The notes: generated by a model not told the origin, from the letters alone. Positions 25,801 to 46,138 are shown, counted from the first letter of the stretch. The stretch is DNA of 64,000 bases from Parus major (GCF_001522545.3 NC_031769.1:25380100-25444099), one strand, 5' to 3'. Numbers and translations: made by a program.

Positions 25801-28800
25801 ACTAAAAAACCTGACTCCAAAACCCATACTATAACTGCTATTCCCTACCAGAATTAAACCAAACCTGCTCCTGATGGCACAGGCATGTCACAAGAAGTGA
25901 TATGTGTAGGTGTTGCTTATCATATCGTAAGAGCAGGCTGTTATCTCTATCTCTGCTATCACATTGCAACACTAAGATGTGGATCTCAGAGTGCAGTTTG
26001 ACACCATCTTACTAATTTTAGAGGAGACACTGCTACCTTGCAGAGAATATTACTGCATCTCCTGGAAGTTCACCTATTCTTCTAGCAAGCAGGAGCAGCA
26101 ATCCGAATCATTGAAAAGAATAGGTAGGGGCTTTTCTTTAAAGAAGATTTTGAACCAAGACTGATAAAAACCATATCTATCAATGTGACAGAATTTACTA
26201 TCCCAGATTCCTAGCAGGTATTACATGAAAGCCACCATTCTTTTTTCACATTACAGGGCCACACATCTCATATCCAGCATGCGGTCTCCTAAAGCAACTC
26301 TGATCTTTCTGACACCTCCAGAGCACAAACACCAACCTGTGCCCTCTCACGTGCAGGGGCATATATTGTCACCTCTAGATAAACATGCTTTAAGTTTTTC
26401 AGATGAAGTTGAAATTTAATAGGAAAGTATCACCTGAAATCAGAGATGACTACTGTCTAAAACTTTTTTTTAGAATTGTTTTTGTGAATTTTTAAAACCC
26501 AAGGTTGGTCAACAGTGACTACTCTAGCTGTTCTAAACATCCATTAATTACACTGCTATCTGTAACTATGACAACTTAAGAGTCTTTTATTTACACTATT
26601 GTGACTGCCATGGCCAAAGACATTTTTCTTCAAGATGCTGGTGTACTTTGCTCTTGGAAAACCAAAAGACTTTCCAGCTTAATATCATCTGCAGATGCAA
26701 ATAGCAATAGCATATTTTCTCTTGGTTGGCTTTTAACCATTGAAGTAGAACCTGACCAACAAACAGCACCATAAAACTTCTAAAACGGTCACCCTCAAAT
26801 GAATTGTTTTATTATATATAGAAAACAAACTTGGAAAATATATTACACATGTACAGATTTTGTCCTGGCAGGAGGAGAATTTAGTTTATCTTTAAGTTGT
26901 TTTCCATCATTAAATTCTACGATCCTCTGAAACTTTGTTTAGTGTTCCTTGGCAAAAATATTCTCAACTCTCAGCTCCTGAGAGCTCTTAATTTTCTAGT
27001 AAAGTTAAATTCACTTTTCCAGTAATCACTCATAAGGAACTGCAAGAATACAGATTTGCAATTTGTTTTCCATTAAAAGAACAATTTGACTAAAAATGCA
27101 AAAATATAAAAAACGCCAACGTGTAATGTTATTTATAAACCTTTGTATTTACTTGCTCTTCAGTTTGCTAGCTTCTAAATGCCTACAGATTTCATTTTCA
27201 CATCATTTTTACCAGAAACAGAAATTTAGTTTCCAAGGATGGCAACTGCCAAGTCTGTTCTTATTTCAAAGGCCAGCTTCATATTTGTTTTTTCTCTTTT
27301 CCTCAGCTTTTTGCATTTTCTCAACTCTCCAAGAGTTTTCAAAAGTAACAAAGAATTAAAAAAAATTGCAACAATACTCCAGCACATTTCCACAGTGCCT
27401 TTAGGTTTGCTGGGCTGTTTGCAGCTGATGTTAATGGACAGAGGAACAGCAGATGATGCTATAACGTGGTACAGCACCTTCACCATCACATAAGCCAGAA
27501 TGCCCTCGTGCCCAGAAGTGATAACAGGCAAGAGGACAGCAGCGGAACAGAGTTGTAGGTCCTGAGCTTTCCTGACAGGCTGCAGCAGATATATCTTAGC
27601 CATACGTGCTGTGACCTTTACAATGAATACATATACATATAGTTAGTGTTTCCCTTCTGATCTTTTAATCAACAGATTTGATTATATCTCCATTATTTCA
27701 CATCTATCCACAGAAGCTTTAACTTGTAAGAAATAAGATATTCAAGCAAAGCTTGCACAAGTTAGCCACTTCTTATATTGGTACATGTATAACAACAGTT
27801 TAAGTTATTGTTATGTCATTGTAAGTTCTTATTGAACTTTCCTTCTTCCCACTTTCCTTTTCTTTTGACAGATTTATCTTTAAAATGACATTTAAGGGCA
27901 TTCATTTTCCTTCAAGTTTATCTACACTACAACTAGAAAGGACAGGAGATAAACTGTATCCAAACAATTCAGCTGCAAGCTTGCAAGTTCTCAGTATCTG
28001 CATGCAAACCAAGAGCATGGCACCAAGGTGTAGTGCAGCCTGTCTCAGGGAGCCCAGCATAGCCACTGGGTGTTTACAAAGATACTCCAGCTTTGAAGGT
28101 TCAAGCCTCAGAACGAAGGGGAGGCAAATGAGTACGAGAACAATGGAAGCAAAAAACAAATATAGAAAGGACTAATTTCCTTTATCAGTGTAGCATGATA
28201 AACAATCTATCGTGCCACAGATGTAATTTTCCCATAGTTAGCCTAAAGGTGAGCATGACAATTTTTTTCAGCTCTCACTTTTTGCTTGTTAGGGATGGTA
28301 CTGAAATGTATAGGTTTGATGAGGAAGTCTTTATTGAATTGTACATGCATCTGAGAGAGCAGAGCCAACTAAAATTGAACAGCACACTGTTAAAATTGAA
28401 CTGTGCTCCTGTAGGCTGCACGTGGAAAGCTGCTGCCTGGTATCACAATTCATCACTACACACTGTCACATGCCTGCTCAGAAAATGCATAGAAAAACCT
28501 GAACCTTTTCAGAGCTGGAAGGAGGACACCAGCATTTGGGCCATTTGGTATGAATTCTTACAACATCACAGAACAGTTCATGTTGTAGTGTATGTTCTAC
28601 AGACAAGTAAGAGACTCAATTTAAGAACTTTAAAAACAGTATCAGTGTGGAGAATTTGGTAAAAGGATATTAGCTCATTAAATTCTGTATATCACAGCAC
28701 AGTTTAGATGCTCTCAAGGAACACTTCAAACTCTGAACTTGGGATGGAAGACCTCTATAACCACAACAGCACTGGACTGCTCATAAAAACTGCTAATAGA

Positions 28801-31746
28801 AAAAAAAGAAGTTACATAGCATTTATAGAACTCTGCAGGGAAAAGTAAATGCCTATTTCCTTAGTTTGACTCAAGTAGCTACAATTACATAGATATCTTC
28901 AAACAACAATGTAAAAAGGCTGCTCTGCAGTGTTGTGAGACACTCTGAAAGGGGCAGTGTTGCTGGGTCCTGCATACTTAGACTGATGCCTTAACAGCAT
29001 TAGAAAATTCTTTCAAGTACCTCATTGTTTTGAAAGAGAGCTACAAAAATGTCAGTGTTTTAACTCAGATTTTATCAGCTCTGAAAATACTGACTCAACT
29101 ATTGATCTTTTAGCCTGAGTTATTCTGAAGGAGGGTATGAAAAACCCATCTGGATTGATTTAGCTTTGGTCTCAAAACACAAGTACCATATCTGTATACA
29201 TAATGATACATTAAGAAGTACATTATAAAAGGCTACATACTTGAAAAACAGTCCTTTAATTGAATGATATAAATACTGCTGATGCACTAGGTGCATTAAA
29301 GATCATTAAAGCAGCACTGTTTACTAGTAATAAAAAAAAAAGTTTACTAAAGTAATACTCCGCATTTTTACAATCAGAAGTCTGAAGAAAACTTCCTTTT
29401 AAGTGCTCTGACAGGATCAGCTTCACTAACTACTTGGTGGTATATCACTCAATATGCAGCTCCAGCTCAAGAAGTTTCTCTCTGGCAATGGTATATTTAA
29501 GAACCAAAAACCTTTGTAATTATAGTTATAACATCTTTTTCAACACAAAACTAGCATGGCTTCTTTAATTGTTACAGATCCAAAATAAGCCCTAAAACCT
29601 CAGCATTACACTGCCACACTATGGCACAATTAAGATCTGCAAGCAAAAATAGAAAAAATGACAATAAAAACTCATCTACTTTAATTATTTAGGACTACAG
29701 CATCCACCATTAATTTTTGTAAAGCACTAAGAACAAACTTAGATCTTGCTCAGCACAAGCTACCTAGGAGCATTATGTTTGAGGATTTTATTTCAGTTCT
29801 GTTTTTTTCCCCAATTAAAAAAGAAAAAGTTTACTTTCTGCAAGTATTAAATCTTCAAAGACTAGTTTGATATGCCTGTTGCACAGATGGGATATGTGGG
29901 GAAGTGGATACCAGGGGCATTTCTTTGCTTTGTTGGCTACAAAATGTAGAGCTTTTTGTTCCCTGCATTACAATGTGAAAGGTTTTCAGTTGGCAGCCAG
30001 TTGGAGGAAAGAAATGTTCAAAAAACTTCTTTAAAAAAAAGTTTGGTTTTCTTTAACTATTTGAGGTCATGCTACAGAATTTGAGAATCTTCTTTTATTT
30101 TATGTCAGCATATAATTTATTTCAGACTTAGAAATATTTAAAAATATATAGTATTTCCACACTTTTGCTACTAAGTTTTGTAAGAATTTAAAAAAAAAAA
30201 AAAATCCTTTTTCTTTCTGACCTTGAAGTGCAGCAACCCAAGATGTCTGAATTTTCACATCTAAGTTTTCATCTACAGCAGCTCACTGCACAAACCATAT
30301 GTTATTTTAATTACTTTGCCATTTATATAATTTATGCTTTCCACAGCATTTGTTTTGCAAGAAAGCTATAAATCAGTTTTCTATGACCATTACCAGTATT
30401 GCTTTATTCAGTCTAACATTCCATTTTTAAGTGTTTTCCTAATAAATCAAACACCATACATAAGCAATCAGCTGAGGCCAAGACCATACCAATTATTTTA
30501 CCTGCAAGAACTTGCCATGACAAACATTTCCCATAGGGCATAATGAAATATATGTCTGGTGCCACAGGACTTACAGGAATACTCTGCACTGAAGCATTAA
30601 ATAAAGATTAGATGACTAACTGGGGTACTATTTGTTCCATCCCTTTCTTAATTGCTATTGTCACCACTTTGGTTTACAAAAAATGGCAGTTAGATGCATT
30701 CCAGTCCTTTCCTGTTAGGATGGTTTATTCAAGCTTTTAAAATCCCCAATATCTTTCGCCTTCAAAGACTTTTAGTTACGGACTGCTTCAGCCATCAGTT
30801 AACAGGGTTTTCTCTTTTATACATTACCTATCTCTCAACCATATACATACATACAGGTACACTTTAATACAATTTCTGGTATTAGACCTCTGCTTTCAAT
30901 TATGACACAATTTCTGTAAATTTTTTTTACCACTTTTACTCCAAGCATGAGCCACTAGGTTATACCCAAGATCCTAAGGCTTCCTGATAGCCAGTATCTA
31001 TAAACAGCCAACTGTGAACATTATAGATTTTTAACAAACTCGGCTCTAGGGCCTCACTAGAAAATGTAAAGGTCGCATGTGCATTCCTGAACTGTGACAG
31101 CATCAGCCTAAATAAATTCTGTACTCTCACCTGGTAGCAAAATTGCAGCCTACCACCTAGGACTTGTGATTTTGCAAGTCTTTTGGCAGGGGAGGAGTTT
31201 AGCAAATCTGAGTGACACTGAATGAAGACTATTTATGGAGAATGCCTCCTTAGCAGTTTTAGTGTTTAGCAGTTGCCAAAGAATCATGCTGAACTGCATA
31301 AGGAACCTAAATATAAATTCCAGATTTGCAACTCCTCCCCAAAATCCAACAATAGCGAATTTTGAAAACGTTGGTCTTCAAATGCCCTCAAAATTTAGCA
31401 GGAGATAGTAGAGCACTTTTGTTATTCTTTTTTAGTTGCAAAAATCAATACACCCTTCCCCTCTGACAGCAGATGTATCATCTTCTATTAGTTATTCAGG
31501 CATCACCACAAAGTATTCAAAATTAGATAACTTCTCAAAAATATGTATTATTTAAATTCTAAAGATGTATGCTGAAGTTGAATATAGTTCTAAAAAATGC
31601 CTTTCCTTACAGTCCATAAAGGAGAGATTAATTAGGATAAATGGCATCCTTACTGCTTCTCGATTATGCCCTCCTTGGAAGAATCAAGACCATGCTTCAC
31701 TGTCATTCATTAGGGAATCCCTTCTAGGAAACCAGAGGAAACTTCA

Positions 31747-35334
<3,588 letters not shown>

Positions 35335-35407
35335 AACAAATCCTTTTTTGATACAGTTCAATTGCTTTCAGCAACTCCATACATGTTCTCTGAATAGAAT
35401 GGAACAG
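35335..35407 (-). CDS. ICA1: ICA1 exon 4 (residues 64-88)
   Basis: This 73-nt exon lies between acceptor caatatcag and donor TGTT|gtaagt. It encodes LFHSIQRTCMELLKAI and ELYQKRIC, plus the first base of a Phe codon. It corresponds to human LFHSIQRTC...LYQKRICF and is part of an AH-domain helix. The substitutions relative to the human protein are conservative (for example MELLKAIE for LDLSKAIV). Its phase (one extra base) matches the two-base start of exon 5. Confidence 0.96.
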
Positions 35408-37550
<2,143 letters not shown>

Positions 37551-38596
37551 TTAACAAACAAAATTTAAAACTTTAATTGGATGATTTAAAAGTAAGTATA
37601 ATATATTCAATTAATACATTTCCATTAAGAATATTGCATTTGCATATTGACACATACATTCTAACACACAGTTCCTCATTCTGCATTAATAAAAAAGTAA
37701 CTAAATTACTGTATTTCCCATCCTATTGTGATAAATAATACACTGATTTCAATTTGAATTTCTTAACCATGCAGTACTGCCCAATAAGCAGATTCAAAGA
37801 ATTCTTCCCAATGCTTTCTGAAATGATTTATAGCCCATGGAATTAACTTTTTATTTTGCATAATTAATAGGAGAGTTTCAAGTGAACTAGCAGAGTTGCT
37901 TAAGCAGGTAGCAATTTTCACGCCATTTCAGCACTGTTGAGATTTGACACAGTGCATTTTATGACTGGGATTAGACTGCTTTTCGCCCTCCTTTTTTGTA
38001 ACTGAATAAAAAAAAGAACTAGAAGAACACTCATCTCTTTTGAGCATGCTATGTGAAAGACTGATATCTCACATCTCTATACAATTAACCACATGACAAC
38101 TGTGCATGTATAACAGGTAACCTTTTCTTTCAAAGATTAGTTTTCACTGACAAGTAATTCTACATTCCTGTAGCAGACCTAATAAAAAGTGCAAGAAATA
38201 AATTCCATATTCTACAATATTTAAGCTATACTCAGACAGCTTAATAGAAAGTATAGGCTTACAATGAAATTTTAGTGTCTTTCAGGAACTATTATTCCAT
38301 TACTAATTTGTGCAAAAGTACATGCATTTTCCCCTACGTACATACATAAAAAGCTGTGGTACTCTTTCAGCTTTTTAGAAGTACATGGCTGCTAAAAATT
38401 GCTATACTGAATACTCCACGAAACTTAAATAGGTTGAGTTTATTTTGAGAAGATACCTTCCACCTGTGGAGTGATAAACTGTGGTTCATTAGCGAGATAC
38501 TGACCTCTAGTTCTGTTCACAATACACAGACTGCTCAGAGATGCTAGTCCAAGAGGTCTTCAGACCCAACATACACAGCAAGTCATGTACTGAGAC

Positions 38597-38687
38597 ATGT
38601 ATCCCTGCCCATGGTAGAGGGTTAGAACCAGATCATCTGTAATCTTCCAACCCAAGTCATTCAATCATCCTATGATCCTCTGATTAT
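38597..38687 (+). mobile_element. CR1 LINE 3'-end fragment
   Basis: The plus strand reads ATCCCTGCCCATGGTAGAGG, then a diverged 'agatcatct...cttccaaccca' block, and ends in degenerate copies of the CR1 octamer (cctatgatcctctgat for ATTCTATG-type repeats). This order, from gggcaggg/tccctgccc to ttccaacc to the octamer tail, is typical of the CR1 3'UTR in sense orientation. Only the last 90 or so bases survive, which fits the heavy 5' truncation usual for CR1. The copy is clearly old. Confidence 0.82.
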
Positions 38688-38712
38688 ATATATCTATATC
38701 TCTATATATTTG
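38684..38712. repeat. TA/TC-rich simple repeat
   Basis: A short tatata/tctata tract directly abuts the tail of the CR1 fragment. It probably grew from the element's own terminal repeats. Confidence 0.6.
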
Positions 38713-39677
38713 CTGTGAAGTAATACAGATGTTCTGAAAAAACAAGCTGTTGGTACACATGTTCCCCTAAAGGGTAGCACATCTACCCTATCTAATTACT
38801 AGTGACACAGTTTAAACTGAAAAGGAATTTTTTTCCACAGGGTTATATTACTTGCTTTAGTTACTTTTAATCAGTGAGTTGGGTGACCGTGCCTTAATCA
38901 CCAAAGAAACAGTAAGAAATTAAACTGGAAGTGAACAGGGACATAATTTAAAAAAGCATTTATACAGAGCACTTCATGGCTTCACCAAACTTGAAAAGCA
39001 AAGATATTTACCCATTTAACTCTACACAAATATTAGTTCTAAGAGTTTAATTTATTAATTAAAATCAAAATATAGGTCTCTTGCTGCTACAGCAGAGAAT
39101 AAAGAATATGAACAAAACATACCATGTTTTGTTTGGAATTCTGTACAAACAAGCCATGACACACACTGACAACAGACAGCCTATCAAGCTGGGTGAAGAT
39201 TATATTGACCTGATACATACTGCGCCTTTAAAATGCAAAATTTACAGCATTTAATGAACAAAAAACCCCCTCCTGCATTATGAGAAAACATAACATGAGA
39301 GTTTAATAAAAATAGCATTACTTTAATAATAATTAAAAATACCCATCAAACTTCTTACAAGGTACTATAAGGGCCTTAGCTGCCTGGCTAGTTGTGTGCT
39401 TTGACTTCTGCTACAGCAGTGAAAATAACTGAGATCACATTTCAGTTTTCTTCAAGTGAAGAAAACACCATAATTCATCTGATGTTAACCAGCCTTGAGA
39501 GCTACCTCAGCTGAGGTCACCAGAAATTCTGGGGGCATGGTGTAAGGACTAAAAATTAGCTAATAATATAAGATTAATACAGATTCCTGAATTATGAGAC
39601 TGATAAACCAACTGAACAATCAACATACCAAACACTATTAGCACTTTAGAATAAAAAAAAAATATCAAGATGCTTAC

Positions 39678-39716
39678 TATTTATGACCTTCCATGATTCT
39701 TGTTTTCTTCACACAC
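39678..39716 (-). CDS. ICA1: ICA1 exon 2, start-codon exon (residues 1-6)
   Basis: This short exon has 22 nt of 5'UTR followed by 17 coding nt. The start ATG occupies 39694-39692 and has a strong context (A at -3, G at +4). It encodes M-E-G-H-K and the first two bases of a Tyr codon completed by exon 3; the human protein begins MSGHKC. The acceptor is tttcttattttag and the donor is TA|gtaagc. The start was chosen because the GHK motif matches the family N-terminus and the split codon joins exon 3 in frame. The exon is too short to be found as an ORF by itself. Confidence 0.9.
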
Positions 39717-42700
39717 CTAAATAAGAAATTACCAGTTAATACAAGTATCTGTAATTTTTAAGTTAAACACTAGAAATCCTGCATTTTTCCCCTCAGAAAA
39801 TTACCATGTTGCAGCATCTTGTTCATCATATTACAAAAGAAAACTTTTCAATCTGTGAGACAAATGCTTTCCTTGTGTAACACACAATTCTCATGAAAAT
39901 CCATTATAAATGGATTTAAGTGCTGCCATCAGTGATGATCCTTCTATGCTAGCAAGTTTTTCAAGCAAAACAAATTTACCAGGTAAAAGTTCAGTGACTT
40001 TTGATGAGGCATGCCAAAATTGTCCATACAAGCATCACCCTCAGTCAAATTTTTTCCTCCAAGTTTTAGCCACAATAAAATTCAATTACTTTTTACCTTT
40101 TTTTTTTTTTTTTCCCTATATCCCACTGATCTATTTTTTAAAACACTAGTTACATCGTGTCTTGAGTCAGAGATGTGAAATTTAATGACCAGATGGTTTT
40201 TCTATGAGGGACACCACAGTTCCTGAGGATAGAATATGATTTGTAAGCATTAGAACTTAGGTTTTATAAGTTACTCTCTCCAGCTTGGATACTCAAGTTT
40301 CCCACTATACTCTGAGCTGGCCAGATGGCATGCACATCACTTCCCACCAGTACCTGAGCACAGTCCTTCTAGGCCAAATTTAACAACCAAGTCAGATATT
40401 CTTAAAAAATAAGCTCCCAGCTTCTCCTCTGTTGCTTTCAGAGAGGACTGTTCTTCAGCACATGGTTAACATGGGAATGGAGGCACTGCAGCAGGATCTG
40501 GGTGAGACCAAAATGAAGCTGGTGAGATGGATGGTGCTGCTGGGGAATGGACTTTAGCAAGTAGGGCATAGAATAAACACACCAATGGGCTCCAGAAAGG
40601 TATGAAGCTGATTGACTAAGGAAAGAGTAATGGAAAAAGCAGCTAGGGAGGTAATGGTGCTGAAACTGGACTTTGGACTTTTTACTTAGCCAAGTAAAAA
40701 AGAAAAGGGGCTACAAAGGGGAGACATGGTGTTGGAAACATATCTAGCACAGTACTTCATACAGACAATGTGGTTAGTACTAGAGGCAAAGGGACTGGAA
40801 GAGAGTGCGGAATCCAAGTAAGGGAATGCAAACAACCTGAATGCTTCCTGCAAGCATGAAGCACATGCACTTCCATTTGGAGCTGAATGGAGACAAATCC
40901 CAGACTTCTGAGTCTAACCTCTCTGCTGCCAGTATCTGTGAAACTTCCTTGCAAAGTTCCATGAGATACTGCAAGATTATATCAGAGCAGGAATTTTGCC
41001 TGAATTGGAACTTTTGTGAAATGTTCTTCAGCGCTGCTGGAGAGACCATGAGAAAATTCTGGTCTCTGTCTTCACACCAGAGTTTAAATATAAGGGTCAA
41101 CAGCTAAAAAAGGAGGAAGAAAGAATCTTTTCAGATTGTTGTTGGTGTTACAGAACTATTGAGACAGACAAGATACAGAATGGAGTGTTTTGCTGTTCTT
41201 TCGAGAGCCATAGGCACAGGCACTATGAACTCATTTTCTACCTTCATATTCTTGACTTCACTGTTTTCACAATGGTCCTCTTCTAAGTCAGCTGTGAGGA
41301 TGTATGAATGAGATAAGACCACAGGATTTAGCTTGTATACACATCCATAACTCAAGTTATTCAGCAGCACACTTGGCTTGACAGGAAGCAAAGAACAGCC
41401 TATCTAGGTGGAATAACATGTACATTACTTGAACAAAATATAAGCAACCAGTATGGGGAAAAGGTGTAAGGCACTGACCTTATTCACTGTACACATCCAC
41501 CTGCTTCTCCAAGAAACCAATGTCCCTACAAAAAAATAAATAGGATCATGGTCAAACAGTTGATACTTGCAAGTATAGCTCATGCTCTTTCTTCCTAAAC
41601 ATCTGACCTCACCTTTTGACTCTGAAATCTTCTTAGTTATACTCTTCAAGGTTCTACATAGCACCCTTATGCCCTGAAGATACTCTTTGTGGGAATTTTC
41701 ACATTCAAAGTAGACAATATTTTCATGGTAAGACAATGAGGGCATGCATTTTCTGTTCTGCTGTGTGACAGGATGGCATATGAGGTGTTTGAGGCTACAA
41801 GACCTGCTGGGATAGTGTCCTATGGCAAATCAGGGTGGAAGGAAACAGAAGTGAAGCCTTACCTACACTGCCTGCTGGAAATGGCACCGGGCATGCGATA
41901 TCACCCAAAACATGCCAGGAGGGAAACGGTCCTAGAGAGTTCTAGACAGCAGAGACAAAAACCATGCCAGGGAGATTGCTGTAATTATGCAGTGGCAACA
42001 AGCAGCAGCCCAGGACACAAATTCAATCCCTGCGCCCATTTTATTTTCAGTACGGAGCTCACTTTTGGTCCTAAATGAGAATTCAGTTTGCAAAGACAAC
42101 TTAGTAAGTACTAGATTTGAAAAAACAGAAATGTAGTTGCTAAAATATAACGTGCAGTAAATTGTCTCTGCAGTAATTTAACAGGGCCCTAATTTATTTA
42201 TATAATCTCTTACTTCACGTGTTGTCACTGTCTGTTCCAAGTCCAGCAACTAAAAAGGGTTAAGATACTGGTTCATCTCTAACAAGGACATTAAAGGACA
42301 TTCTAAGGACATTATTAAAATAATATGGCTTAACTGAAAGCAATGAGATTTTTTAAAAGAAATACCAAAATATAAGTCTAGTCTCAAAAAGTGAGAGACA
42401 CTAGTAAGAGGGGACTGGAAACAGCCCAGGGAAGTATCCAAGAATTAAAAGGAAGATTTCACAGCCATGTAAAGAAGAATCCCTGCAGTCACAGAATGCT
42501 GGCCCTGAAGCTGCAGAGAAAGACCAAGAATGAGCACATAACCTCTCACTACTTTAAAGTTTTGAACTCTCTTATGCTTTCAAAGAACAAGACAAATGCC
42601 CTGAATAGAAGTAACAAGCCAGTTGGTCTTTGCCAAAATTGACTACAATAGAAGCACATGACACTAAAAACTTGAATCTACCAATACTCTCTCCAAAAAG

Positions 42701-45700
42701 TGCAGTGAAATTTAAAATTAACCCATGTTATCATACAGTTTTAGATATAAAAACAAGCTTTATTTGCCACAAGGAGTTGATGTAAGAGACTTTTTTTGTT
42801 TGATTTTCTTCTCAGTGTATTAAAATAAAAAAAAAAGACTAAAGTTTCAATAAATATTGTACTGACAATGATTAACAAAAAAAGAAAAAAAAAAAAAATC
42901 ACCACCCTATAGGAAAGCATTTGCATTGGGAAGTTTCCATATTTGACAATACAGTTACACAACAGTTGTGATCTCCTTGACAGACTTTATCTTGACAAAC
43001 AAAAGTGAGGGATACTCTAGATGAGGGGGTGGGTGTAAAAAGCAAGCATACTTGCTTTATTCACACCAGAGAAAGCAGTGCCACATTACAGGTAACTGTA
43101 TAAAACCCCACATTTAATACTGCAGAGTGATGGACCAGAGGCTTCCTGAAGAAGTCCACTAACGGAACTAACGGATCCAGTAATTTTGCAAGTGCTTCTC
43201 AGTGTTTTGAGAGAACCAAATGCTACCTCAGTTTAAGCATTAAACCTGAGCTGGCCCTATTCACAACGAATCTTGGAACACAAGGGACCACAGAGCTGAA
43301 AGACCCATTCCCATACAGAACCAGCTGGGGTCACAAGCCCTGCCAAAACCTTGAAAATCCCTAGCAGGTGTTTTTGAGGAGCCACCAAGAAGCCTCAGCA
43401 TCACTCTCCACAAGCCCATTTTGCAGACTGATGCCAGAGAAGACAGGTACAGCCTGGACACTGAAATGCATTGGAACTGTTTCTAGACTCAGCCTGGCTT
43501 CACATGTAACACAGCTGAAGTCAGGCAGTGCTCTGCCACAGATAACAAGAAATGCTGAAACTAAGATGGTCCTGCAAACAGCCAACTATGGCAGAGTTTA
43601 TCTGGGTGGTAGACTATTTACCCACAAATTATTTCTGCAGGAAGCCATAACAGCTGGAATGTACACAGAATTTCATGTTATTTCAGCCATACTCATCATC
43701 CTACTGAGAAATGTAGCTGTAACACTGGAACAAAACTTGGAGGACACTTGTCATTAGCAAGTGGCATTTCTATTCCTATGAAAAATCCTCTGATTCTCTA
43801 TATTCTCCAAGACCCCTTGAATAAACATGTAAATTTTTCTGTACAAATATAAAATGCTTTCTTGGTGTTTTGTGTGATTAGAATTGCACTATACACTAGG
43901 ATTACCTTTCAGCTCGTGTTCCGTACAGCATTTGTACACGCTTGCTTTTCTTTTTTAGCTTTAGTACATTTTGTTGCAGCATAAGTTGTCTGATTTCCCA
44001 AGAGCTGAACAGCTTTATGAATAATCTTTCGATTCTACTTGTGTAAGAAAAAGATGGTATGAGTGCCTTCTCTCCAAAAGCTACATTGATAATAAACATG
44101 TCTGTATATCAGTGTCACATCTCTTCTTCAGTGAGCCTAAATGTAAGAAGTGTCATGTGGCATGGCAAAGTTCAGACCTTAATACTCTCCTAGGTAATGA
44201 GGAAATCTGTTTAAAACCCAACCCGACAAACAAAAGCTTTACCCCTAATTCAAGTATCTCTTCTTGTCTGACCATTGGTTACATAGCTCTTACTGTGATC
44301 TTAGCTCAGACAACAGATCACACAGAAAAATATCAGGATGTTACCAGAGGCATCAAACAGGAATCTTTTCAACTCTGAAGACTGTATGTAAAATAAACTG
44401 TTGATCTAATCACAGCTTCTCAGAACAGAGAGATGAGCTGAAATCCTTGCAAAAACATTATAAAGTCTGATGTACAGAGCAAATCTAACATCCAAAGATA
44501 ACCTAGCAGTTATGTAGGATGGCAGTAGATTGAACAACATGTTCTTTTGAGACGCATCCAGAAAGAAGGAAAGGGAACTAAACAAATAGCACAGCAGAAT
44601 TCAGCAACCCTTACGTGAAGCAATATGTTCATCAAAACACACCAAAGAGTCTGCACGTTCACTGACACAACTGTCTTCTGAGTCTACTGTTCTTTCAAAG
44701 CAGATAATGTGTTCTGTGGTTCCTCAAATCTCAACAGACTCTCCATATCCTAAAACCCCTGCAACTTACAACTTCAAATATGGCACAATCATACATTGCA
44801 GTTGATTTACTTATGTCAACAGTTTTATTAAAACGAAGAATCTTCCAATAAACTTCTAATGCATTAATAGCACAGTGGTGTTAAGTAACAGAAAAACATT
44901 AAAATTAAGGGGTTCTATATATAAAAGTGAAGAGTGCAAGTTTCATTTATGTAAAATACTTTGAAAGGAAGAAAATGTGCCTAGGTGAGGGAATCAAGGC
45001 CATCTGTGCCTCCAACAGCTCTTGGCTGACAACCTATCTTCTCCACTCTGCTCCCTGGAAACTGTGATCAAACTGAACCAAGTACATGGGTTGCAAAATA
45101 AGAAGCAGTCTCACTGCAAGATGAAGACTAGACAGGATGCAGTTTTATTTTCTCTGGTGCGTCTACAAACACACAGACCAGGAGCTTCAAATGGTGTTTG
45201 ATTTTGCCCTTTCCAAGCAAAAGAGAATATAACAGCCTGTAGATCTGAATTATCCACGTTGTCAATGCAGGAAAAGAATGAAAGCTGAAGTCTGGGTCTT
45301 TCAGCATCAAGATTATACACAGACTTATAAGTATTCCTACTCTTAAATACAAGAATAGCTACTCTAATTCAGCTAAAATGAATCTACCATTCAAGCTATA
45401 TCTATGACAAATGACAAGATTTAATTTTTCCTCTAAAGCTCTTAATTCTCAATATTGATGCTCTAACCCTGCAGAATCATCCATGCTTCAAATCCAGGAG
45501 TCTTTTCATTCTGTTAGACTACTTACTGATGCCCTTGTTTATTAATTCAACAAGTTGGCAAATTGGCCTGTAAGTGCTACATTAGCAGTTCCTTCCAGCC
45601 ATTACAACTTTTTGTCTAATCCTTTGTCTCAGACTGATCCACAGCTTTGCTACTTATCCTGGAAAGTGTCTATCTTGGAGATTACCCACAAGTTCTCAGG

Positions 45701-46120
45701 AGAAGAAATATAAGATTGCAGTTATCAACTGAATTACTCTTTCAATCTATTTCAGGGGTTGACACCTAGAAAGAAATTTCATACATTCTTAAATGAAGCA
45801 CAGGTTAAATGGCATCTGTTACACAGTGAAGGCTTCTGCTAAATTCATATATTCACCTGAGAGGTGCTGAGAGGGGAAAAAATCATCCTGTTTGGCTGCA
45901 ATTATCTAACTTTAGTGCCTAAATTGCCATACGAGCCTCTCAAGACTAAGTCCCTGTACAGATAGCAAACAGAACCTCCACAGACTGTGCACACAGAAAT
46001 TATGCTTTTTGCATTAGGCACATGAACTACAAAGATAGATCATGCTGTGAGAGCACTGCTCTATTCCCCCTCTTTCAGAACTAGAATTTCATGGTGGTCT
46101 GTTGAATTACTGCGGAGGAG

Positions 46121-46138
46121 AAAAAAAAAAAAAAAAAA
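46121..46138. repeat. Poly(A) run, 18 A
   Basis: This is a homopolymer in intron 1 following tgcggaggag, with no sign of a retrocopy upstream. Confidence 0.85.

Noticed and set aside
40442..40501. Exon-like 60-nt plus-strand stretch with acceptor ttgctttcag and donor gtgaga
   Set aside because: The splice-site pair is good but the 20 codons are not family-like. Such pairs occur by chance every few kb, and there is no other plus-strand exon to join.
41773..42078. 101-codon plus-strand ORF in intron 1
   Set aside because: It is ATG-initiated but has no recognisable domain or conserved motif. It is within chance expectation for this length of sequence.
43368..43757. 129-codon plus-strand ORF in intron 1
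   Set aside because: It has no family resemblance, a minus-strand ORF of similar quality overlaps it, and there is no splice or promoter context.
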